NCBI GenBank assembly: GCA_900754275.1
Contig: CAAECF010000131.1
Span: forward strand, 1-5,925
DNA: 5,925 bases
From: an uncultured Collinsella sp.
GTDB lineage: Bacteria; Actinomycetota; Coriobacteriia; Coriobacteriales; Coriobacteriaceae
Direction of reading: 5' to 3'
Position 1 is the stretch's first letter; each line of letters opens with the position of its first letter. The notes under the pieces were generated by a model. It saw only the letters and a program-made list of their open reading frames with translations, made no database searches and was not told the origin of the DNA. Shown here piece by piece: positions 1 to 5,494 of the stretch. The translations under genes and the position numbers were made by a program.

Positions 1-385
1 CACGACGCTCGTTGCCGATCTCGCTGGCAATGACCTCGCTCATGAGCAGGCCCGACTCGGGCTCAATACCCTTGGTGAGGCACAGAACCGGGGTCGCGGC
101 ATCGATAAACGGCGCTGCCTGATGGCACACGTCGCGCAAGTGCGTGGAGGGCACGGCAATGATGATCGCATCGGCACCGTTGAGCGCCTGGGCGAGCTCG
201 GTCGTTGCTACCACGTTATCAGGCAGCTCGTATCCCACCAGATACCGGGGGTTGCGGTGCTCGTCGTTAATGCCGGCGGCCGTCTGCTCGCTGTGGGCCC
301 ACATGGTCACGCGCCCGGCTCGCGCGGCGGCAAGGCCGGCAACGGCGGTTCCCCAGGAGCCGGAGCCAATCAGCGCAACATTCAT
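1..385 (-). CDS. gpsA: NAD(P)+-dependent glycerol-3-phosphate dehydrogenase, N-terminal part
   Basis: GpsA reduces dihydroxyacetone phosphate to sn-glycerol-3-phosphate, the backbone for phospholipids, in the cytosol. The frame runs off the left edge, leaving 128 of an expected 330 or so residues. The product begins MNVALIGSGSWGTAVAGLAA, a Rossmann dinucleotide-binding strand-loop-helix with GSGSWGTA at 7-14. Next are NPRYLVG (45-51) and LPDNV (54-58), equivalent to the family's N-x-RYLPG and LP stretch. AVPSTHLR (77-84) and LTKGIE (103-108) also match. Lys105 is the conserved lysine of the KGIE motif. The start is ATG 385, 9 bases after the plsY stop, with a clear Shine-Dalgarno. The catalytic C-terminal domain lies outside the window, so its integrity cannot be judged. 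The product supplies glycerol-3-phosphate to PlsY, encoded just upstream. Confidence 0.95.
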   Translation of the reverse strand, partial: MNVALIGSGSWGTAVAGLAAARAGRVTMWAHSEQTAAGINDEHRNPRYLVGYELPDNVVATTELAQALNGADAIIIAVPSTHLRDVCHQAAPFIDAATPVLCLTKGIEPESGLLMSEVIASEIGNERR

Positions 386-391
386 GACTCT

Positions 392-396
392 CTCCT
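392..396 (-). promoter_or_regulatory. Shine-Dalgarno of gpsA overlapping the plsY stop
   Basis: AGGAG at 396-392 is 6 bases before the gpsA ATG at 385-383 and shares its first two bases with the plsY stop TAG (397-395). This is consistent with translational coupling between PlsY and the enzyme that makes its acceptor substrate. Confidence 0.8.
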
Positions 397-1078
397 ACTT
401 ATCATCGGGCTCGGTGACGCGCTTGGTAAACGAGAGCTTGGACTCCTTACCGGTCATGAGCTTTTTGATGTTCGCCCGATGGGCCCACACCACGGTGATG
501 CCGATCATCGCCATGCAAAACTTAAGGCCTAGGCTGCTGTACGGAAAGACCGCACAGGCGGCGATGGGAAGGCCGATGGCGGCGGCAAGCGAGCCCACCG
601 ACACAAACTTGGTGATGGCGACGGCCACGATAAACATGCCCAGCAACGACAGGCCAATGGGCCAGTACCAGGCGAGGATGACGCCCAGACCCACGGCGAT
701 ACCCTTGCCGCCATGGAAGTTGAGGTACGGCGAGAAGATGTGGCCCCATACCGCTGCCAGGCAGATAACACCGAGCATCCAGTCGCCGGGAGCTCCAGGC
801 GCCATGATGTTCGGCGGAAAGCCATAGCCCACGCTCGCGATGAGCGGACGGGCGATAAGGACGCAGATGGCGCCCTTCAGGCAGTCGAGCAACAGCGTGA
901 GCGCGGCCACCTTAGGGCCGGCTACGCGCAGGGCGTTGGTGGTGCCGATGTTGCCAGAACCCGCCTTGCGGATGTCCGTGTGGTTAAAAACGCGGCCCAG
1001 AATCAGGCCAAACGGAATCGCTCCGACAAAGAACGAGACCACGGCGCAGATGGCAGTCAGAAGAATCGGATTATGCAT
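395..1078 (-). CDS. plsY: Acyl-phosphate:glycerol-3-phosphate acyltransferase PlsY
   Basis: PlsY is an integral membrane enzyme that transfers an acyl group from acyl-phosphate (made by PlsX) to position 1 of sn-glycerol-3-phosphate, giving lysophosphatidic acid. The product has 227 residues, slightly above the usual 190-220. Hydrophobic membrane segments alternate with three conserved loops. Loop 1 is AGSGNIGTTNALR (39-51). Loop 2 is GHIFSPYLNFHGGKG (112-126). Loop 3 is HRANIKKLMTGKESKL (200-215). Asp65 and Lys68-Gly69 fit the LxxDxxKG pattern. Small departures are FHGGKG in place of the common FKGGKG, and Ala199 where Arg often precedes the loop 3 His. None hits a residue I would call decisive. 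The extra length is mainly a loop at about 84-100 rich in Gly and Pro. The start ATG overlaps the der stop (ATGCATAA), and the stop TAG is part of the gpsA Shine-Dalgarno. PlsX is not in this window. Confidence 0.96.
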   Translation of the reverse strand: MHNPILLTAICAVVSFFVGAIPFGLILGRVFNHTDIRKAGSGNIGTTNALRVAGPKVAALTLLLDCLKGAICVLIARPLIASVGYGFPPNIMAPGAPGDWMLGVICLAAVWGHIFSPYLNFHGGKGIAVGLGVILAWYWPIGLSLLGMFIVAVAITKFVSVGSLAAAIGLPIAACAVFPYSSLGLKFCMAMIGITVVWAHRANIKKLMTGKESKLSFTKRVTEPDDK

Positions 1079-2405
1079 CCTTTTGCTCCTTCTTCCTAAA
1101 GAAGAGTCGAATGGGCGTGCCAGCAAAATCGAAGGTCGAACGCATGCGGTTCTCCACGTAGCGCTGGTAGGTGTCGTTGACCAGGTCGCTGTGGTTGACG
1201 AAGAACGTGAACGTCGGCGGGTTGATGCCCGTCTGAGTCACGTAATGCATACGCAGGCGGCGCTTGCCGTCCACCACGGTGTGGCCGAACTCGCGCAGGT
1301 CGGTGAGGAAGGTGTTGAGGCGCGAGGTGGTTATCTTTTGCGAGCGCGTCTTCTCGGCGGCGTCGACCATCGCCCAGATCTTCTCGACGCTGCGGCCGGT
1401 GAGGGCAGAGATGCGCAGGTACTGGGCCCAGGGAGCCATGACGCCCAGACGGCGGTCGACGGTTTCCATGCAGGCCTCGCGCTTGCGGTCGTCGTCGAGC
1501 AGATCCCACTTGTTAAGCAGCACGACAATGGCGCAGCCGCGTTCGATGGCAAGGCCCATGACCTTCTGGTCCTGCTCGGTAACGCCCACGGAGGCGTCGA
1601 CGACGAGCAGAGCCACGTCGGCGCGGTCGATGGCGCGCAGGCCGCGGACCATCGAATAGTACTCGATGTTCTCGTACACGGTGCTCTTCTTGCGAATACC
1701 CGCGGTGTCGACCATGCGGTAGTGCTTGCCGTTGCGCTCCACGACGGTGTCGATGGCGTCGCGCGTCGTGCCGGCGATGTTGGACACGATGGAGCGGTCG
1801 GCGCCCAGGATGCGGTTGAACAGCGACGACTTACCGGCATTGGGGCGGCCGATGATGGCGACGTTCAGCGCGTCGGGGAACTCATCGGCGACCTCGTCCT
1901 CTTCCTCCGGAAGCAGGGCCACGATATCGTCGAGCAGGTCGCCCGTGCCATGGCCATGCAGGGCCGAGAGCGGCGTGGGCTCGCCGATGCCGAGCGAATA
2001 GAACTCCCAGATGCTGTCGTTCTCGCGATCGGGGTTGTCAAGCTTGTTCACCAGCAGAAAGACCGGCTTGTCGCAGCGCTTGAGCATGCGAGCGACCGAC
2101 TCGTCCTCCTCGGTGACGCCGGTGCGGCCGTCGACCACAAACAGGATGACAGCGGCTTCCTCGGCGGCGGCGAGGGCTTGGTCGCGGATGGACGTAGCGA
2201 AGACGTCATCGCTCTTGAGCGGCTCGATGCCGCCCGTGTCGACGATGGTGAACTCGCGGCCGTTCCAATCGGCCGTGTGGTACGAGCGGTCGCGCGTGAC
2301 GCCGCGGGACTCATGGACGATGGCGTCCGAGGTCTGGGCCAGGCGGTTGACGAGCGTGGACTTGCCCACGTTGGGGCGTCCGACGACGGCGACGATAGGT
2401 TTCAT
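1071..2405 (-). CDS. der: Ribosome assembly GTPase Der (EngA)
   Basis: Der is an essential GTPase with two tandem G domains that acts in maturation of the 50S ribosomal subunit. The 444-residue product matches the family length. The first G domain has the P-loop GRPNVGKST (9-17), the switch I threonine in GVTRDR (35-40), DTGG (56-59) and NKLD (120-123). An acidic linker (about 167-178, PEEEDEVADEFPD) leads to the second G domain. That domain has GRPNAGKSS (186-194), AGTTRD (211-216), DTAG (233-236), NKWD (298-301) and a SALTG G5 motif (333-337). The C-terminal KH-like domain spans about 355-440 and includes INPPTFTFFVNH and the basic end FFRKKEQKDA. All nucleotide-binding motifs are intact. 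The start is set by the conserved MKPIVAVVG and a good Shine-Dalgarno. The frame is open for another 57 codons upstream, but that part overlaps the DUF512 gene and resembles nothing. The 3' end overlaps plsY by 8 bases. Confidence 0.98.
   Translation of the reverse strand: MKPIVAVVGRPNVGKSTLVNRLAQTSDAIVHESRGVTRDRSYHTADWNGREFTIVDTGGIEPLKSDDVFATSIRDQALAAAEEAAVILFVVDGRTGVTEEDESVARMLKRCDKPVFLLVNKLDNPDRENDSIWEFYSLGIGEPTPLSALHGHGTGDLLDDIVALLPEEEDEVADEFPDALNVAIIGRPNAGKSSLFNRILGADRSIVSNIAGTTRDAIDTVVERNGKHYRMVDTAGIRKKSTVYENIEYYSMVRGLRAIDRADVALLVVDASVGVTEQDQKVMGLAIERGCAIVVLLNKWDLLDDDRKREACMETVDRRLGVMAPWAQYLRISALTGRSVEKIWAMVDAAEKTRSQKITTSRLNTFLTDLREFGHTVVDGKRRLRMHYVTQTGINPPTFTFFVNHSDLVNDTYQRYVENRMRSTFDFAGTPIRLFFRKKEQKDA
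1086..1091 (-). promoter_or_regulatory. Shine-Dalgarno of plsY within the 3' end of der
   Basis: AAGGAG at 1091-1086 is 7 bases before the plsY ATG at 1078-1076. It lies inside the final der codons (Lys-Glu of KEQKDA). It supports the start MHNPILL over a non-ATG start 16 codons upstream that would lengthen the overlap with der. Confidence 0.8.
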
Positions 2406-2410
2406 CTGCA

Positions 2411-2417
2411 CTCCTTT
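2411..2417 (-). promoter_or_regulatory. Shine-Dalgarno of der overlapping the DUF512 stop codon
   Basis: AAAGGAG at 2417-2411 lies 5 bases before the der ATG at 2405-2403 and shares bases with the TAA stop of the upstream gene (2418-2416). It selects this ATG over frames open further upstream, and it agrees with the conserved Der N-terminus MKPIVAVVGRPNVGKS. Confidence 0.85.
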
Positions 2418-3858
2418 AATGGGTAGGGTCAGCGGAATTAGTAGAGTCTGCGGGCACAATGCCAAGGATATGCTCCAGGGTATCGAGCAGCTCATGCGGC
2501 ATGGTCGACACCACATGAACCTCGGCGCCGCGACTGGTAAGGCTTGCGAGTAAATCGTCACGATGATACTCGTCAAGCGTCATGCCGTCAGCGTTGAACA
2601 TGAGCTTAGGCACAAAGAGCATAACCCCCGAGAGGTCCTGCGGCAGCTGCTCCAGAATGTCGCAGGCGACGATGAGGCCGGTCACGTCCACGTTACCGCC
2701 AAAGTAGCGGTTTTTGATGGCTGTGACGGTGCCGGCAAGGCCCTGGGGAGACTCCACAAAGCGCGCCACGGTGTCGCGCGCGCTGGCGCCGGAGAGGCAC
2801 AGCAATCGCTGGCTGCGGGCGGCGATTGCCTCGCGAACGCGGCGCAGGCGCTCGGCATCGGCGGCGAGCACGGTGTCGGTCTCATCCAGATAGGAGCGGA
2901 TCATGCCGATACCGTCGTAGTACTGCGGGTAGCCGTCGTAAAAGTCGGCCTCGGGAGGCTCAATGCCGGCGTCCAGGTAGAACTCGTCGCTCATCTGGAA
3001 GGTGTGGCGGCCAAAGCGCTCGAAGGCACGGTCCTGGAAGGGCCTGATCATGGCGATAGTCTCGCGCGCCAGCTCGGGCTTGTCGCTGTAGGACCAGGTA
3101 AAACGGTTCTGGTGCTTGGTAAAGCCCAGCGGAACGATGCCCAGACTCGTGATTTGCTCGTGTTCCTCGCAAAAGCGCAGAGTCTTTTCCAGCTCCTCGC
3201 CGTCGTTCATGCCGGGGCACAGTACGATCTGCGCGTGGATCTCAATCCCAGCATCCATGATGGTCTCGAGCACATCCATGCCGCGCTGGGCGTTGCGGCC
3301 CATCATGCGGCGGCGGACTTCGGGGCTCACGGCGTGGACCGACACGTTCATGGGGCTCATGTTGCGGTCGATGACGTTTTGCACGTCCTTGTCGGAAAGG
3401 TTGGTCAGCGTGACAAAGTTGCCCTGCAAAAAGCTCAGGCGGTAGTCGTCATCGCGGATGTAGAGCGTGGAGCGACCGCCCTTGGGCAGCATGGTCATAA
3501 AGCAGAACACGCAGGCGTTTACGCAGGTACGCATGCCATCGAAGATGGGGCCATCGAACTCCAGACCCCAGTCCTCGCCGGGAAAGCGATCAAGCTCAAC
3601 GGGGGTGACGGTGTCGTCGCGCGGGTCGAATACCTCCAGCTCGACGGTGTCGTCATCTGCCTCCCAGAGCCACACGATCATATCGGTCAGTTGCTCGCCG
3701 TTGACTGTGAGCACGCGCATGCCCGGCTCGATACCCACATCCCATGCGGGCGATTCGGGGCGCACGTTTTTAACGAGCGCGCCCTCACCCGGCTCGGGGT
3801 CGCGGCTGCGCCCGTAATCGGCCACCTCGGCGGCGTATGCGGGTACGGTCTGGTCCAT
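2416..3858 (-). CDS. PDZ / radical-SAM-like / DUF512 protein, function unknown
   Basis: This is a 480-residue protein of the DUF512 family, which I recognise but whose reaction and substrate I do not know. Residues 1-25 are a polar leader. A PDZ-like domain follows at about 26-90 (RPESPAWDVGIEPGMRVLTVNG). The radical-SAM-like region starts with CVNACVFCF, giving a CX3CX2C triad at Cys112, Cys116 and Cys119 suited to a [4Fe-4S] cluster and SAM. Next comes the family signature LPKGGRSTLYIRDDDYRLSF (124-143) and GNFVTLTNL (146-154). The C-terminal DUF512 region carries NRYFGGNVDVTGL (383-395) and a VPKLMFNADG stretch (416-425). There is no signal peptide or clear membrane segment, so it is probably cytosolic. 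The ATG at 3858 is 2 bases after the ispH stop, and the stop TAA overlaps the der Shine-Dalgarno. A place between ispH and der suggests a housekeeping role, but that is inference. The family was once annotated as an Fe-S oxidoreductase without biochemical proof that I know of. Confidence 0.92.
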   Translation of the reverse strand: MDQTVPAYAAEVADYGRSRDPEPGEGALVKNVRPESPAWDVGIEPGMRVLTVNGEQLTDMIVWLWEADDDTVELEVFDPRDDTVTPVELDRFPGEDWGLEFDGPIFDGMRTCVNACVFCFMTMLPKGGRSTLYIRDDDYRLSFLQGNFVTLTNLSDKDVQNVIDRNMSPMNVSVHAVSPEVRRRMMGRNAQRGMDVLETIMDAGIEIHAQIVLCPGMNDGEELEKTLRFCEEHEQITSLGIVPLGFTKHQNRFTWSYSDKPELARETIAMIRPFQDRAFERFGRHTFQMSDEFYLDAGIEPPEADFYDGYPQYYDGIGMIRSYLDETDTVLAADAERLRRVREAIAARSQRLLCLSGASARDTVARFVESPQGLAGTVTAIKNRYFGGNVDVTGLIVACDILEQLPQDLSGVMLFVPKLMFNADGMTLDEYHRDDLLASLTSRGAEVHVVSTMPHELLDTLEHILGIVPADSTNSADPTH

Positions 3859-3860
3859 GA

Positions 3861-4760
3861 TTAGCGGCAAAGCTCCTTGATGCGCGCGACGGCGCGCTCG
3901 ATGTGTTCTTGCGGGGTGGAGGCTCCGGCGGTGATGCCGATGTGGTGAGCGTTGGTAAACCACGCGGCCTGTAGCTCGGAAGCTTCCTCGATGTGATGCG
4001 TGTGTTCGCAGACATCGGCGCAGATCTGTGCCAAACGGCGGGTGTTGCCCGAGTTCTTGCCGCCCACCACGACCATGCAGTCGCAGCGGTTGGCAAGTGC
4101 GGCTGCTGCCTGTTGACGCTCACTTGTGGCGGCGCAGATGGTGTTGATCACGCGCAGTTCCTGCACGCGCGGGGTGATGGAGGCCACAACCTCGGCCAGG
4201 TTCTGCGCGGTTTGGGTGGTCTGCACAACCAGGCCTACCTTGCCCTTGAGCGGCAGCGCGTCCGCATCGGCGGCGCAACTCACGACCTGCGCGTCATCGC
4301 CGGCATGGCCCAGGATGCCCTCCACCTCAGGATGCCCCGGCTCGCCCACGACGAGCACGCGATAGCCCTCGCGTACCAGGCGCTCGGCGGCCACGTGGAC
4401 CTTCTTCACGTAGGGGCAGGTGGCGTCGACCACGTCGAGGCCACGCTTGCGAGCAGCATCGATTACCTGCGGCACCACGCCGTGCGCGCGGATGATCACG
4501 GTGCCCGATGCGGCGTCGTCCAGGGTCTCGGCCAGACCGACGCCCGCCTCGGCAAGCTCGCGCACCACGATGGGGTTATGGATGAGCGGGCCCAGGGTGT
4601 GGACCTGAGCGTTCTCCTCCGCTTGCGGGGCGGCCGCCAATGCCATATCGAGCGCGCGCTGAACGCCGTAGCAGGTGCCGGCGTGGGCAGCGATTTCGAT
4701 GGTGGGGGCGTCTGCCTTGCCGGTCATGGCCTCGGCAGTGTTCATGACATACTCGCCCAT
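3861..4760 (-). CDS. ispH: 4-hydroxy-3-methylbut-2-enyl diphosphate reductase (IspH/LytB)
   Basis: IspH is the last enzyme of the MEP pathway. It reduces HMBPP to IPP and DMAPP with a [4Fe-4S] cluster in the cytosol. With the ATG at 4760 the product has 299 residues. Expected cluster cysteines are Cys30 (AGTCYGVQRA), Cys115 (DATCPYVKKVH) and Cys209 (NTICAATSERQ). Substrate residues are also in place: His61 (LGPLIHN), His93 (RAHGV), His143 and Glu145 (GHPEVEG), TTQT at 181-184, KNSGNT at 235-240 and Ser281 (AGASTP). The usual Ser-Ser-Asn reads Ser-Gly-Asn here. Six further cysteines lie outside the motifs. About 20 residues precede the usual first strand, so the start is uncertain: ATG 4745 (294 aa) or TTG 4790 are alternatives, and none has a strong Shine-Dalgarno. 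ATG 4760 is 2 bases after the plsC stop, which fits coupled re-initiation. No S1 ribosomal domain is fused at the C-terminus, unlike some clostridial IspH proteins. Confidence 0.96.
   Translation of the reverse strand: MGEYVMNTAEAMTGKADAPTIEIAAHAGTCYGVQRALDMALAAAPQAEENAQVHTLGPLIHNPIVVRELAEAGVGLAETLDDAASGTVIIRAHGVVPQVIDAARKRGLDVVDATCPYVKKVHVAAERLVREGYRVLVVGEPGHPEVEGILGHAGDDAQVVSCAADADALPLKGKVGLVVQTTQTAQNLAEVVASITPRVQELRVINTICAATSERQQAAAALANRCDCMVVVGGKNSGNTRRLAQICADVCEHTHHIEEASELQAAWFTNAHHIGITAGASTPQEHIERAVARIKELCR
3873..3878 (-). promoter_or_regulatory. Distant Shine-Dalgarno for the DUF512 gene
   Basis: AAGGAG at 3878-3873 lies within the last codons of ispH (Lys-Glu of KELCR). It is 14 bases before the ATG at 3858, longer than the usual 5-9. 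A TTG in the same frame at 3870-3868 is only 2 bases away, which is too close. Initiation at the ATG probably relies partly on ribosomes ending ispH 2 bases upstream. Confidence 0.5.
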
Positions 4761-4762
4761 GG

Positions 4763-5491
4763 CTAGAACCTGCCCGGGTGCTCGGCGCAAAGGTCATCGC
4801 GCATGGCGTAGACGCGATTCATGGCTTCGGACTCAAACCATGCCAGGCGTTCCTTGCGCTTGAGCTCGGCCGGAGCATCGGAAAGCGAGATGGCCTTGCC
4901 GGCACGGATCCAGCATTTTTTGGGGCGCATGAGCTTTTTGCCCTTAGGCGTAATATCGGACCAACCACAAATGGCGAGTGGGTTGACGGGCGCCTTGCCC
5001 ATCTGAGCGATGAGCGCAAAGCCGCCGTGGACTTCGGGTTTGATCTCGCGCGAGCGGATGCGCGTGCCCTCGGGGAAGATCAGGACGTCTTCACCGCGCT
5101 GCAGTGCATGTTGAGCGGCGCGCAGACACTTCATGTCGGCAGTGCCACGCTCGACGGGAATGCCGCCCACGCGGCTAAAGGCCCAGCGCACAATCTTGGT
5201 CTTGGCAAACTCGGATTTAAAGATGGGGCGGATGCGGCGGCCGCCGAAGAACAGCGCCGTCTCTACAGCCAGGAGCTCGGCCATCGAGGTGTGGTTGCAG
5301 ATGACCACGCTGCCGCGGCCTTCCTGGCGCTCAAACAGCAGGTCCGCGTCCTCGACCTTCCAGCGCCACATGAGCTTGGAGAATGCCCAAAGGATTGCCA
5401 TGACCACGAAGACGGTGCCGCGGATGAGCGCCGGGAACTCGTCGTAGGGGGCGTTGTAGTAATCCTCGGGCGTCTGCTTAAACAGGCGCAT
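4763..5491 (-). CDS. plsC: 1-acyl-sn-glycerol-3-phosphate acyltransferase (PlsC/LPLAT family)
   Basis: The likely role is acylation of lysophosphatidic acid at position 2 to give phosphatidic acid at the inner membrane face. The product has 242 residues, a usual PlsC length. A hydrophobic stretch at about 21-42 could be the membrane anchor. LPLAT blocks occur in order. Block I is NHTSMAE (66-72), with His67 as presumed general base. Block II is FSRVGGIPVERG (105-116), with Arg115. Block III is FPEGTR (139-144). Block IV is a PVNPLAICG-like stretch further on. Block I reads H(X4)E rather than the usual H(X4)D; the codon is GAG (revcomp around 5271-5290). The ATG has an excellent Shine-Dalgarno. 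The gene sits 3 bases after cmk and 2 bases before ispH. PlsY, which makes its expected substrate, is in the same operon. Substrate specificity is inferred, and another lysophospholipid acyltransferase activity is possible. Confidence 0.9.
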   Translation of the reverse strand: MRLFKQTPEDYYNAPYDEFPALIRGTVFVVMAILWAFSKLMWRWKVEDADLLFERQEGRGSVVICNHTSMAELLAVETALFFGGRRIRPIFKSEFAKTKIVRWAFSRVGGIPVERGTADMKCLRAAQHALQRGEDVLIFPEGTRIRSREIKPEVHGGFALIAQMGKAPVNPLAICGWSDITPKGKKLMRPKKCWIRAGKAISLSDAPAELKRKERLAWFESEAMNRVYAMRDDLCAEHPGRF

Positions 5492-5494
5492 GGG

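Noticed and set aside
386..394. Possible terminator or promoter in the gaps between genes
   Set aside because: The largest gap is 10 bases. None can hold a hairpin with a T run or paired -35/-10 elements, and each is accounted for by a stop codon and Shine-Dalgarno.
144..827. A plus-strand open frame of 227 codons opposite plsY and gpsA
   Set aside because: It is antisense to both PlsY and GpsA. The product is Met/Ser/Ala/Pro-rich without domain features, and both minus-strand genes are certain.
1079..1126. Longer PlsY form starting 16 codons upstream
   Set aside because: The extra residues are a polar arginine-rich readout of the der end. The ATG at 1078 has the Shine-Dalgarno and leads straight into the first membrane segment.
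840..2426. A plus-strand open frame of 528 codons opposite der and plsY
   Set aside because: It lies fully antisense to two well-supported genes. Its product is low-complexity (rich in Val, Ala, Asp, Gly, His) with no motif I know. Long antisense frames are expected at high GC with strong third-position bias.
2406..2576. N-terminal extension of Der by 57 residues
   Set aside because: The frame is open upstream but overlaps the DUF512 coding end. Der proteins begin at the MKPIVAVVG strand, and a good Shine-Dalgarno precedes that ATG.
2563..3864. A plus-strand open frame of 433 codons opposite the DUF512 gene
   Set aside because: Same artefact: it mirrors a real gene codon for codon, and its translation is His/Ala/Val/Gly-rich without recognisable domains.
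3859..3963. GTG start at 3963 for the DUF512 protein, 35 residues longer
   Set aside because: It would overlap ispH by about 100 bases. The added residues are Arg/His-rich out-of-frame ispH sequence with no similarity to the family.
3993..4766. A plus-strand open frame of 257 codons opposite ispH
   Set aside because: It is a shadow of ispH on the opposite strand. It covers most of a gene whose cluster and substrate motifs are intact, and it has no plausible product.
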